A stretch of 40,621 bases of DNA from NCBI GenBank assembly GCA_003427395.1, contig BFEA01000789.1:331186-371806 (forward strand), read 5' to 3'. This DNA comes from Chara braunii. Taxonomy: Eukaryota > Streptophyta > Charophyceae > Charales > Characeae. A model generated the notes under the pieces. That model saw only the letters and a program-made list of their open reading frames with translations, was not told where the DNA came from and searched no databases. Below are positions 1 through 9,444 of this stretch, piece after piece (the first letter of the stretch is position 1; each line of letters begins with the position of its first letter). Made by a program: the position numbers and the translations under genes.

Positions 1-77
1 TGGCCAAGATGTCTCGGCCACACCCCAAATTGGCCACGGCCGACATGTCTCGGCCACACCCCAGATTGGCCATGGCC
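1..77. repeat. GGCCA-rich minisatellite, about 2 copies of a 36-bp unit
   Basis: A full unit at 31-66 is preceded by a shortened copy at 1-30 and followed by a partial one at 67-77. Each unit holds the core ATGTCTCGGCCACACCCC followed by AAATTGGCC or AGATTGGCC. The array is cut by the window edge, so its true length is unknown. It can be read in frame but the product is only repeat-derived, so I do not call a gene. Confidence 0.75.
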
Positions 78-123
78 GTGAAAAAAGAAAAAAAAAAAAA
101 AGAAAAAAAAAAAAAGAAAAGGA
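78..123. repeat. A-rich homopurine tract
   Basis: Nearly pure A with single G interruptions between the minisatellite and unique sequence. It could be a degenerate retroposon tail or simple slippage. It is purine-rich on the plus strand, so it is not the polypurine tract of the minus-strand gypsy element beside it. Confidence 0.7.
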
Positions 124-223
124 AAGTGTGCTACAACCGCCCTTTTCAAACTTGGGGCCTGATGTTACCGCCTTCTGATGTTATGACTGCCTTTTCGAAC
201 TACGGCCATTTTTTCGTTGCACA

Positions 224-996
224 TTATTGTTTTTTTTGCCCTTTTGAACTTCGTTTGTGACACAAACGTACTTGCCCCTTTTTTTTTTTTAAGGCCTTAA
301 ACATTTTGGTTCTGGCTTTCTCTAGGTCTCTCTCACAACTCTTGGTGCATTCTGCAGTTCCAGGAGTTAGTCTAGGCTTGTCGACAAGATCATCAAGAGG
401 TTGTCTTGGATCTCTGGCAAAGCGCAGCATATAGGGTGTAAAGCCTGTAGTGCTGTGAACAAACGTGTTATACATCAGTTGTGCCCTGGACAGATGTTTG
501 TCCCAGTCCTACTGATCATGTGTGATCACAAGACACAACAGCTGAAACAAAACTTGGTTCATCACTTCAGCCTGTCCATTGGCTTTAGGATGCCGACCAA
601 ATTCATGTCTAGCCTAGAATGAAGGTAGTCTTTGCAGAAAGACTGCCACTCATCGCTGCAAAATCTGGGGTCGCTGTCGCTAACAATGGAGGTTGGGCAC
701 TCATGGACATCAACCCAACTCTCAGCAAACAACTCTCTGACCTGAGGTACTCTGGCCTCAGCAGGTAAGGGAATAAACTCAGCAGACTTAGAGAAATGAT
801 CAACACACACCATTACCTGTCTCATGCCACGTGGGGTAGTCTTGCCCAGATCAGTGAAGTCAATGGACACAGACTCGCCAGGATCATCAGTAATAGGCAA
901 AGGTTTGAGTAGTCTCATAGGAGGTCTTTTGTGGACCTTGTTCCTTTTGGCACAACTCACAGCTCTCCAAGTACTTGAGTATATCCTGTTGCATGC
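224..996 (-). pseudogene. Integrase core and C-terminal region of the gypsy element (broken)
   Basis: The minus strand encodes the end of the H2C2 zinc-binding module (KYLESCELCQ near 945-980), then, after a frameshift near 945, the catalytic core: SIDFTDL (first Asp, near 865), MVCVDHFSKSAEF, SIVSDSDPRF (second Asp, near 680) and, after another frameshift near 585, NGQAE (catalytic Glu, near 570). A basic C-terminal part (STTGFTPYMLRF and on) runs to about 224. In intact elements this enzyme inserts the cDNA into the chromosome. The three acidic residues are visible but spread over two frames, and the zinc module is cut off from its first half by the 997-2301 insert. No chromodomain is seen before the sequence decays. 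Confidence 0.88.
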
Positions 997-2301
997 TGCG
1001 CCTGCACACGGGCCCCATTTGAGGGGCCCAACGGTTGTTGAGGGGGCCCCAGGCCGCGTACCATACAACACGCGCCCTGGAGGCCCACGGCGGTCCTTCA
1101 GGTCCTTGGTAGCACACTAGTTAGATAGGTTTAGTTTACTTACCTTTTTTTGTGTGTTGTATTACTTTGTTTGTTCAGGTGTCGTTTCGGACTTGCAGCC
1201 CCAAGGCCGGACCTTGGGGCTGGGTACACCGGAGGCACGCCCGAAACGAGGCCAGGCGCATTTTGGCGCCAGACCGGTAGGTACAGGCGTCGTTTCGGTC
1301 CTGCAGGTCCCAAGGCGACGCCTTAGGCTAGGTGCACAGGTACCGGGCCGTTTTTAGGCCAGGCGTATTTCCGCGCCTTGCTGCATCAGCAGCATGGTCT
1401 GGATGTCCGGTAGGGACCCAGACCAACTGGGTCGTTTTCTGAGGCCAGCATCAGGTAGGCCCAGCCCGCCCAGCGCTACAAATAGTTGGGCAGCGGCTAG
1501 GCAAGACAGTTCGAGTAGCTCACTTCTGGAGCGACATACTGCTGGTTGGAGGCAGCGTTATTTTGCGGTAAGCTACAGAGTAGGGAGTAGTGGAGTAGGT
1601 AGTAGAGAGAGAGCGGAGGCCTTACCTGCAAGCGGCGAGCTTACTTGGCGCCATAGCCGGGCTCCACGCGGTACCTGCACACGACAACGACCACAGTCAG
1701 TACGGTGACAGCTACATGCAGGTGAGATAGCAAGGAGGACATCATATTTTTCTTCTTCCTCCTCTATCTCTCTCTCTCCCTTCTTCTTCTTCCTCCTTCC
1801 TCCTCCTTCTTATATCTTCTTCACATACGAGAGTGAGAGAGATTATCGATAGGAGATACAGGCAGAGGTTATGTGGGGCACATTGCCCAGGATCTGATTC
1901 GACATTTATGGGACAAACATTGATTGGACACTCGACAAGGGACTATTTCTGGGACTTCGCTATCGCGATCTTGGTCTACTCCCTCGTCTCCTTCTCCTTC
2001 GTTTCGTCCCCTTCCCCCATCTCTCATCCGTGGTATCTCCCCATGTATGTGTGAAGGAGGGACCTTTCTTCTGTGATTGCGGTCCCTCCTCCCCTCTCAC
2101 ATGTATGATGTATGATGGATGTCGGGTCAATCCAGATCAGATCAGCTCTTCTCTTTAAGTTTTTCTGCTGCACCACTTTGTGCTATCTTGTATGTATCGG
2201 AATGTACATTGCTTGTTGATGCTACGCTGACCTTGCATTCTGCATTTCAGTCCTTTTCATCACATTGCGGATCCTTGGCTCCCTACGCATTGTCCCATTG
2301 G
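997..2301. mobile_element. 1.3-kb non-coding insertion inside the gypsy integrase
   Basis: The integrase zinc-binding module reads in from about 2470 to 2335 (LISEFHDARG, then ALIQRFYW) and resumes at about 990 (QQDILKYLES). What lies between is foreign. The insert is bounded by GCATGC at 991-996 and again at 2302-2307, which would be a 6-bp target duplication. It codes for nothing I recognise. It contains a 108-bp tandem pair with GC-rich hairpins (1176-1390), a long polypyrimidine tract (1745-1812) and a hairpin-like pair of GGAGGGACC/GGTCCCTCC (2055-2092). It could be a solo LTR or a non-autonomous element; I see no clear TG...CA ends or terminal inverted repeats, so the class and exact ends are unsure. 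Confidence 0.7.
1176..1390. repeat. 108-bp tandem pair with hairpin cores
   Basis: GTCGTTTCGG begins at 1181 and again at 1289, giving a 108-bp period over two diverged copies. Copy 1 holds a perfect 11-bp inverted repeat, CAGCCCCAAGG at 1196-1206 and CCTTGGGGCTG at 1212-1222. Copy 2 has the corresponding CCCAAGGC/GCCTTAGG with one mismatch. A second small hairpin (GGCGC...GCGCC) follows in each copy. Confidence 0.75.
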
Positions 2302-2307
2302 GCATGC

Positions 2308-2469
2308 GTCATCCTCTCTCATCTTAGACCAATAGAAGCGCTGGATCAGGGCAGCATATGTCTTTAGGAACTCAAAATAACCACGGGCGTCATGAAATTC
2401 TGAAATCAGATAAATTATGATTTTCTGGTCGTTGGGAATACATAAACGTTCCTCCCCCTCGCTGATCGT
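2308..2469 (-). pseudogene. First half of the integrase H2C2 zinc-binding module
   Basis: The minus strand reads LCIPND, LISEFHDARG and ALIQRFYW, which match the usual start of the gypsy integrase N-terminal zinc-binding region (histidine pair, then FYW before the cysteine pair). The expected second histidine of the pair appears replaced (GYFEF where GHFG is usual). The module is cut at about 2307 by the 1.3-kb insertion; its cysteine half lies at 945-990. Confidence 0.75.
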
Positions 2470-2860
2470 TTACAGCAATCCTGAGGTTAAGGCATCGCCA
2501 GACTCATAATTGGGGTCAGTTTGCAAATTCCTAACTATGAGACAAAAGACTGGGTCCTGAGGCAGTGCATCTGCAATGGCCTTCCTAGTAGAATCCCCAA
2601 ATGAGTAAGTATGGACAATAGCAGCAAACGTGTCAGATCTGTGAGAGAGAGCATCAACCACTCAATTGTAGCATCCTTTCTTGTGCTTCAGTTCAAAGTC
2701 AAAACCACCTATGAACTGACATGTATCTGTGGTCAACACAAATGGCAAGGTAGGGTCGGGCAGTTTGAGCACAGATGTCTGGGTAAGGGCTTTCTTTAGT
2801 CTGGAGAAAGCCAACTGACATGTGGGTATCCACCTGAAGGGGACATCCTTAGCCAACAAG
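2470..2860 (-). pseudogene. RNase H region of the gypsy polyprotein (nonsense codon)
   Basis: The minus strand encodes a typical gypsy RNase H start (WIPTCQLAFSRLKKALTQ, then LPFVLTTDTCQFIGGF, where TDT/ATDAS is the usual first catalytic Asp) and the end motif VVDALSHR, close to the family NVVADALSR. A TGA near 2662 splits the two. The stretch between the first catalytic Asp and the VVDALS motif is far shorter than the usual ~120 residues, so the middle of the domain is deleted. It would remove RNA from the RNA-DNA hybrid in an active element. Confidence 0.82.
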
Positions 2861-3690
2861 TTAGTCAGGGGGGGTGGCGATAGTAGAGAAGTTCCTTATG
2901 AACTTCCTGTAGTAGGATGTCAAACCCATGAATGACATGATATCTTTGACTATCTTAGGTTGTGGCCAATCCTTAACAACAGCCACTTTAGAGGCTTCAG
3001 GGGAGAGACCCTCTGCAAAGTTGACATGACCAAAATATGGGACAAAGGAGGCACCAAAGGATGACTTTTCTTTGTTAATTTTGTGTTTGTTTTCTCTCAA
3101 AACCTGCACAACCTGTCTGAGATGGTTAGGTCTTCAGTAGTGCCGAATACCAGTATGTCATCGAAATAGACAACAACAAAACGATTCAAAAAAGGTCTGA
3201 AGATATGATTCATTTCAGTTTGGAAGGTACCCGGTGCATTACATAAACCAAATGGTATGACCAAATACTCATAGGTGACATATCTGGTCTTGAAGGCTGT
3301 CTTTTGCACATCCTCTTCAACCATTTCAATCTGATGATATCCAGATTTCATAACAATTTTGTTGAAGACCTTGCAGCCTTGCACCATATCCAAAACATCA
3401 TCGATCCTAGGCAAAGGTATTGAGCTCTTCCTAGTCATCTTGTTCAGGCCTTTATAGTCAATGCACATTCTGAGTTCACCATTCCCTTTAGGGACAAAGA
3501 GGACAGGTGCACCATACTCAAAAGAGTTGGGCCTGATCCATCCCTTCTCAGTCAAGGACTCTAACTGTTTCCTGAGCTCATCCAACTCAGCAGGAAACAT
3601 CATGTACACTCTGCCCTTGGAAGGAGTAGAGTTAGGAAGGATCTCAATGCGATGTTTGATCTGCTTATGGACAAGTTCAGTAGGCTCTTA
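2861..3690 (-). pseudogene. Reverse transcriptase of the gypsy element
   Basis: From 3609 downward the minus strand reads the classic gypsy RT: ELRKQLESLTEKGWIRPN, SEYGAPVLFVPK-like block (here SFEYGAPVLFVPKGNGEL), RMCIDYKGLNKMT, GYHQIEM, KTAFKTRYVTYEYLVIPFGL, CNAPGTFQ and the catalytic YFDDILVF (YFDD codons at 3157-3168). After a frameshift near 3100 the thumb/connection follows: HKINKEKSSFGA, YFGHVNFAEGLS and FMGLTSYYRKFIRNFS. The catalytic Asp pair is intact. In a live element it copies the RNA genome into DNA. Sequence before 3609 continues the linker from protease in other frames. Confidence 0.93.
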
Positions 3691-3924
3691 AGCCAAGTCA
3701 ACAAAGTCATCAATCCTTTCTGAATGGTGGGGTCACACCGAGGAGAGGATGCACTTGTTTGTGAGATATAAGCAACAAACAAATTGTTATGATAATCTCC
3801 TTAGACAAATTGTAAAACTCTCTTGCCTTCAGGCAATAGCAACTTGTCTTAGGATGATAGTCAGTAGCCGCGACACATGGTCTTAGCTCACCATGTGCAT
3901 TCTTCAATTGAACACTGGGCAGGG

Positions 3925-4402
3925 TCCAGTCAATTGAAGGGTTGGTTGCTTTAAGCCACTTCAGACACAGGACCATGTCGAAAGGAAGGTGAGAAAACAC
4001 AGGACCATGTCGAAAGGAAGGTGAGAAAACACAGGACCATGTCGAAAGGAAGGTGAGAAAACACATAAAAGTTAAGACTTTGTTTGACCTCTCCCTTAGT
4101 ATGACTGAAACACCTTTGATCACCTAATTGACTGTGACTAACTCAGAGTTACCAATCTGAACCTCCAATAGGTGCTCTGAGTCTCAGACTTTGAGACCCA
4201 AGTGGAGTTTCTGAACTCCATTTGGTGAAATGAAAATCTTGGTGGCTCCATAGTCCAACAGGGCTTTCAGGCGGGTCCTGGTGATGAGTGGTTTGAGGAA
4301 GATCGGTTCTGATTTCACCTTCCTTTTGTCAACGTCAGCTGGCAGCCGTTTACCGTGGTCACTCCCACAATTTCTCCACTTATACCATTTTCCACATTTC
4401 AC
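3925..4402 (-). pseudogene. CCHC-like remnant and aspartic protease of the gypsy element
   Basis: At about 4400-4350 the minus strand reads CGKWYKWRNCGSDH, which resembles a gag zinc knuckle with damaged spacing. Next comes LKALLDYGATKIFISP near 4260-4220, matching the retropepsin LLDSGAT-FIS motif; the residue after the catalytic Asp is Tyr where Ser or Thr is usual, a likely inactivating change. The C-terminal retropepsin part (FDMVLCLKWLKATNPSIDW) is at about 3990-3930 and is separated from the first part by a 32-bp triplication that shifts frame. Confidence 0.8.
3966..4061. repeat. 32-bp tandem triplication within the protease region
   Basis: Three identical units at 3966-3997, 3998-4029 and 4030-4061 beginning CACAGGACCATGTCG. 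As 32 is not a multiple of three, each unit shifts the minus-strand frame, which is visible as the same peptide segment read in three different frames. The identity of the copies suggests recent slippage or unequal exchange in an already dead element. Confidence 0.95.
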
Positions 4403-4520
4403 CCTTCACATCCCCTCGTCGTCCATGCGTCGTTGAAGATAACGAATCACAAGACCCCTTTTTCCAACCGTCGGCCCAAGAGGACTCAGCCACAGGGTCA
4501 ACCACCAGGTGGTCGTGGTC

Positions 4521-4534
4521 CAACTCTGATACCA
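4521..4534 (-). other. Primer-binding site, initiator-Met tRNA type
   Basis: The minus strand reads TGGTATCAGAGTTG, which matches the start of the common plant retrotransposon primer-binding site TGGTATCAGAGC, complementary to the 3' end of initiator Met tRNA. It lies two bases inside the proposed LTR end (CA at 4538-4537), the normal spacing. It fixes the orientation of the element and the inner LTR border. Confidence 0.88.
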
Positions 4535-4536
4535 AT

Positions 4537-5344
4537 TGTTATGTGTTCAATTGATTCACATCTCAAAACCGCATTCAAATGTTCCCATACACATCTGCAA
4601 TGACAGGCAGAGCCATGGAGAAATATTGCTCAGCGGAAGCCAAAACCATATATAAAAATTAAGAGGAAAACGTCTCAATCAATTATTTATTACACCCCCT
4701 GCTCTCCTCCTGTCAACCGAAGAACTCCAAGGATTTCACCTCCAGTAACTCCCGACAATACACTTCAATGAAGCTTCACTTAAACTTCCTCTTCTCACTA
4801 CGACCCCCAGCCTCCAATGAGAGTCCACTGTTGAAAACAACATCTTATCATGCCCCGAGCTTGTGAGTACAGGTGTTAATCTGGCATGAAGATATCCAGT
4901 TGCAGCGCCGCAAACCACCGTGAAGAAGAAGGTGAACCTCAATGAAGAAGATGATGGCTGCCCTAATATGGCAACAACCAGCAACAAGCCGCTTGATGAA
5001 CAGTGGCGTCCTTCAACTCCCACAAACAGCAGTGTGATGGCAGTGGCATCAGCACCTTGAAGACCTACCGGTGCTGTCTCCTCAAGCAGCAGGGTGGTCG
5101 AGCAGTGTCCATGTTCCACTTCGAAGAGGAAGAAGACCGAGCGCTGGAAATAGTGCCGCTCACGTACTCCCGTCGCCACTTCCCAAAAAAAAGAGGAAAG
5201 AACCTCAAACTTTTCGGTCTCCCCCTCCTTCGACCCGACCTTTTTTTATAAAACTATTCTATATTTTTCTCTCAATCTTGTTTATACATATATTTTTTTC
5301 ATTTATCTCATCCTCTCGCTACTCTATGTATAGTAGGGGGAACA
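4537..5344 (-). repeat. Candidate 5' LTR of the gypsy element
   Basis: On the minus strand the segment begins TGTTCCCCC (5344) and ends ACATAACA (4537), giving TGTT...AACA ends next to the primer-binding site. TATAAAA lies on the minus strand at 5250-5244, about 95 bp from the start, and AATAAA at 4691-4686, so a U3-R-U5 order is plausible. Length is 808 bp. The inner border is well supported; the outer border is inferred from the short terminal inverted repeat because the second LTR is not in the window. Confidence 0.65.
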
Positions 5345-6420
5345 CCGACCAAACCTCGAACTCTACCCAGCACACAGAGTAGGTTGGCACCACAGCAATG
5401 GTGTGAGAGCAAGGCTTGTATCAGCCCCTCATCACCATGATGCGGTATCGAGCGCATCGGTCCGACACCGCACAAGGCAGCACGGGACCCTCCCGGTCGC
5501 GTCACACAGGAGTTGGTTTAATCCTTGTCGCAAATGCATATGGAGCTTCCGCAAGCCGCTTCGGCCGAGTGCGCCAGCCATACCTCTCGCGAGCCCCTAC
5601 GACAGGATAGGGCCTACGCGAGGCACAACTTACCTCCACCTTGTGGGAGTTGTCACCTCCCTTCGGTGGGCGTATCCCCGCCGAGCTACCAGTCCACAGT
5701 ATGAAAGCTAATCAGTTGCAATCGCAGAGGTGGACCAGTCGAGGGCGTTTCTCGTTCGCTGTAGCATAGGGGGTACGCGCGACTTTGCGCATTTATTGGA
5801 CCCGCATGCGAACCGACGCCTTGGGGGGTTGAGGTTCCAAGCGCGACTCGTCGTCGGTCGACTAGGACGCATCCCACACACCACTCATACACCACTCTAA
5901 AGAACATAAAAATAAAAACACACTCACACACGCACATATACAGAATGACAAAGAAAACAAACAACGCGACAACACTCATAGTCCCTTAACTCTCCGATGC
6001 GGAAAATCGGATAGGTGTCGTGCGCGAGACTTAGTATAAAACCGCGCAGACGCAGGGCTAATTCATATCGACTCGCAATGCAGACATACGCAAGCAGTCG
6101 CAGTGATGACGTACTATGTAGTACTCATACTCATGCGGTCCTCGTTAATCTCGAGGGTTGCATTTCGACACTCAAGTGTCGACTGACACGCGCCTTGAGG
6201 GAATGATGTCTCGACGCTAGACAACCGCCAAGTGCGGTTGAGAACCACACCCTCTTCTGCACCCTGCGGAGAGTGGGTGGTACGCAGGTTCATACCTGTG
6301 GTGGCAATCGACTCTTATCGCCTTGGAGACCAGCTCTATCATACAGAGCCTGGAAAAAAGTCAAGGGGTTTGACTTTGACGGTTGCCACGGACTACAACG
6401 TTCAACTATAAAATTTTAAC
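5345..6420. other. Non-coding, hairpin-dense stretch
   Basis: I recognise no gene here. Short perfect inverted repeats are frequent: GCGGT/ACCGC (5441-5470), CGGGA/TCCCG near 5485, GCTT/AAGC near 5545, GCCT/AGGC near 5611, CACC/GGTG near 5655, CCTCG/CGAGG near 6139, TCGACACT/AGTGTCGA near 6167, AACCGC/GCGGTT near 6223 and CAGGT/ACCTG near 6290. Two contain a CTTCGG tetraloop-like core. An AT-rich island sits at 5880-5960. I found no rRNA or tRNA match by eye. Confidence 0.5.
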
Positions 6421-6850
6421 AAGCAAAATCAATCAAAACACATAATCCATGATCCCGATACTCTTGCATCAAATCAGAACTCGAGATAAAATAAAACAGG
6501 GAGAACCATCAACCCATTAGGTATGCAGATCGTGCGACACATGGTTGTCATTCTCACTGCCTCCAAAGTACAGCTCATATACTAAGCTACAAAATACTAA
6601 CCTGCATAAAACACAGGCACGCACAATAGTCACATTGCCATACACCAATGTGGTCAACTTTACTGTTCCCCGTAACTCACACCATGCCTCACACACTCAA
6701 GCCCCTGTCATAATTTCACTTTCCATAAATCTCATAAGTTCTTTATAATGACCATTAAAAGAAGTTCGGTTAAAACCCTCAAAGAAACATACCAGCCTCA
6801 GGGCTAAGGCATCAAGTCGACGTACAGGTATAAGCAAAGTTGTGTCATGA

Positions 6851-6979
6851 GCCGACAAGTCGGCAATCAACCAACCGACCTGTTATCAGTGATAACAGAA
6901 GATGATCCTTGTAGGATCAAGCTGAAACTAGTCCAAATCCTGGAGAAAATGTCCAAAGAAGGCCTGTATCATAAGACAG
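6851..6979. repeat. Cluster of four short hairpins
   Basis: GCCGAC-AA-GTCGGC at 6851-6864, TGTTATCA-G-TGATAACA at 6881-6897, TGATCCT-TGT-AGGATCA at 6903-6919, and CCTGT...ACAGG around 6962-6979. The first three are perfect and have loops of 1-3 bases, so they are near-palindromes. The arms do not resemble each other. Confidence 0.8.
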
Positions 6980-7159
6980 GTCAATGCCCAAGCTAATTCG
7001 TCAATGTATGACGACCAAATCCCCATGACACATTCTCACTCAAGACTCTCCTGATAGCCAAGCCTAGATCTACCTCTAAGCCAGTGCCCAAAGAAAGGTA
7101 AACTAATGGCAAAATTTCCCCAATATAAAGTGGATCGCCAAAGTCACCACCTGTCAAAA

Positions 7160-7760
7160 TATAATTTATCTCCTCCAAACTAAAAAAATTTCGACAACGC
7201 TTCCCGTAGGAAAAATGCCTTTCCGAAATTTATATCAGCCTAAATATGAAAGTACATTCAAAGAAGAAATAATCTTCAACCCTTCAAAGTCAAATTTTGT
7301 CTAACTCCTTGAATTAGTAAAAATTTGGGTAGCATCTTTTTTAGAAAGGTAGGCTTCTCATATTTATACTAAGCCAGATATGAACCCAGAACGAACCTGA
7401 GTTCAATTAAGACAACAGTTTAACTAACTCCTTAGATTTGTAGAAATTTCGGCAGCACTCCCTTTGGAAGAGTGTTGGTCCAAGATTCATACAAAGCTAA
7501 GTTCAAAATTAAAAATGACTTTGACTTCTCAAGGTCCAATTTTGTCTAACTCACTGAATTAGCAAAAAATTGGGCAGCACTCCCTTTAGAAAACGAGGTT
7601 TTCCAAATTTTTACTAAGTCAAAAAGTCAGAAAGGCTGAACCCTGAGAAAGACAAAGTTTGACTTAACTCCTTAGTTTTGTAGAAATTTCGGCAACGCTT
7701 CCCGTAGAAAAAATGACTTACCAAGATTTATACAAGCCCAAGTATGATAAATGATCCTAA
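7160..7760. repeat. Diverged tandem array A, five copies of about 118-127 bp
   Basis: Five copies share TAACTCCTT near the start, then AAATTTCGGCARCRCTYCC and GAAAA, then a CCAAATTTATAC-like block. The AAATTTCGG-type core begins near 7187, 7318, 7443, 7565 and 7683. Copies are heavily diverged, with substitutions and small indels, so the array is old. Confidence 0.75.
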
Positions 7761-7989
7761 AAAATGCAGAAATCGACCTAAGTAAAAATAAACTTAACCT
7801 AGAAAATGCAGGAATTGAAACTAACTCATATGGCTCTAGCACGTGGCGAGCAACTAAAGAAACTGCCTATCAAACTGAAACTCAAACTAAGTAGTAGTCG
7901 CACTCAGTCACACTCTCACCAACCCAAGTCAATCTTGGCAACCAATAGTTCATAGTCTTTCAATGATTTATACCTTTATACCCAGCTTA

Positions 7990-8640
7990 CATAAGGCATT
8001 GAGTTAGGTCATTCATCTTAGAAACAATGCCAACTCTTTGCCTTAGTTATACACGAGCAGGTTGCACGACTACTTCTCTCTTCATTGGGCATATGACTAA
8101 GCCATTCGTCTTAGAAACAATGCTTAGTTACCCTGATTTGTTTAATATCCAAAATTTAATAACTTTCTGACTTTGTTCTCAAAAGAAAATGCAAATAAGG
8201 GCAGGGGACTGAACCATTCGGCTTGGAAAATAATGTCCAGTTTGCCCAGACTACTTCCAATTATACTCTGTAATTTCCCTTCTCTTCTTAGCGATATGAC
8301 TTAGCGCTGGACCATTCGGCTTGGAAACAATGCCCAACTATCAGTTCACAACTTCACATGCAAATACAAGTAGAAAACTTTCTTTTATACTTAGTTTATA
8401 TTTATGTGCGTGGTTTTCAGGCTAAACCATTCAGCTTAGAAACAATGCTCATCCTTAGACCAAAATCCTCCCTCGGAACAAAACAAGAACTTAAACACTT
8501 CAAATCAGGCAAACCCTCATAGATTAAACACAACAACCAGACCATTCAACTTAGAAACAATGTCTGACCCTTCAGAAAAACAGCCAAATCAACATAACCC
8601 TGGGCCATTCAGCTTAGAAACAATGCCCAGTCCTTGGTTG
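7990..8640. repeat. Regularly spaced 25-bp motif, seven copies
   Basis: The motif CCATTCRGCTTAGAAACAAT, then GCCCA, recurs near 8003, 8105, 8213, 8310, 8428, 8541 and 8603, about 100 bp apart for the first six and 62 bp for the last. Sequence between copies is much less conserved than the motif, which is unusual for an old tandem array and suggests either selection on the motif or conversion between copies. Confidence 0.8.
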
Positions 8641-9281
8641 ACCCGGTCAAACGCATGCAGTCTACCTTTCTCCCACCTTCCCCTAGTTCACCCCCCTTTG
8701 TCTACTTTCAATCCAAAACAAAAATAAACTTATGCTTCACTCTCACACATTCCTTCCATTCAGTCTGATTAGGTCCTGAAAGAAAGCAAAGTCATAGGGG
8801 CAGTCTCGTGCATACATCAGTCAAACTAAAAGGAAATGGGCAAGCAGGGGTATAGTGGGGTCACACAAATAGAAAAGGATATACCTGATGGTTTCCTGCC
8901 TCCAAAACCTCGCCTAGGTTCCGGCAGAGCTCCCATAATCGGTGGGTGGACTCCCCACTGAGTCTTGCTGCGGTCCTACGGGTTGCAATCCCGCCTGCCG
9001 CCTTCCTCTCAGAACCAGACTAGACTCAGAATAAAAAGGGCAGAAAGAGGGTTTTCAGACGCTTAAGATACAAGAGAGGGACAGACTCAACTCCGAGGAG
9101 ATCTTGTAATCTTCAATCTCCTGAGGGCCTGCAATAATGGCCAAATTGTGCAACAGTCTGGTCAAATTGACGTCCAACTATCAGCCGTTGGGTCTCTGGC
9201 GTCTCTCTAAACCACCGCAATGACTCCCTCATAAAAGTCAAACGCCACCTCTAACCCTCCGTCCCTAACCTCCGGCTGAGC
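8641..9281. other. Non-coding stretch
   Basis: I see no gene. A small GC-rich block at 8930-9000 (TCGGTGGGTGGACTCCCCAC and on) contrasts with AT-rich surroundings. The remainder holds no motif I recognise. Confidence 0.5.
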
Positions 9282-9444
9282 GGTGTTACACAGTTCCTCT
9301 GTTCAATAGACGAAATGGTCGGCGCACCTTCTGAAAGGGAAGGTTTGCACCTCCTGTGGCTCGTCTACTGCGGCTCCAGCCAGCGGTATGGGCAACGTAT
9401 TAATCAAAAGGTAAGTTACCAACCTGGCTGCTTGTCTCCGATCA

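Larger units (their letters stand above)
224..5344 (-). mobile_element. Decayed Ty3/gypsy LTR retrotransposon, gag-deleted and interrupted
   Basis: Read on the minus strand the order is LTR, initiator-Met type primer-binding site, CCHC-like remnant, aspartic protease, reverse transcriptase, RNase H, integrase zinc-binding region, integrase core and C-terminal part. The order protease-RT-RNaseH-integrase defines Ty3/gypsy as opposed to copia. Internal length is about 4.3 kb including a 1.3-kb foreign insert at 997-2301, so roughly 3 kb is original; a full element normally carries 4-5 kb inside. Only about 120 bp separates the primer-binding site from the zinc knuckle, so most of gag is gone. 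Frameshifts lie near 585, 945, 3100 and in the 32-bp triplication; a nonsense codon lies near 2662. The 3' LTR is outside the window or lost. It is a dead copy. Confidence 0.9.
6420..9290 (-). repeat. AT-rich repeat-bearing segment, candidate long LTR
   Basis: This 2.9-kb stretch codes for nothing. It holds two diverged tandem arrays (7160-7760 and 7990-8640) and ends at 9282-9290 in GGTGTTACA. On the minus strand that is TGTAACACC, a common start of long plant Ty3/gypsy chromovirus LTRs. I could not find the opposite end or a convincing primer-binding site near 6400, so the left border is a guess taken from the change in composition. It could equally be a decayed untranslated region. Confidence 0.4.

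Noticed and set aside
5403-5711. 102-codon frame in the hairpin-dense tract
   Set aside because: No family likeness, overlapping frames on both strands, and the tract is better explained by its inverted repeats.
6340-6375. Primer-binding site for the 6420-9290 LTR candidate
   Set aside because: GCTCTATCATACAG only vaguely resembles the complement of TGGTATCAGAGC; it is better explained as a CTCT/AGAG hairpin.
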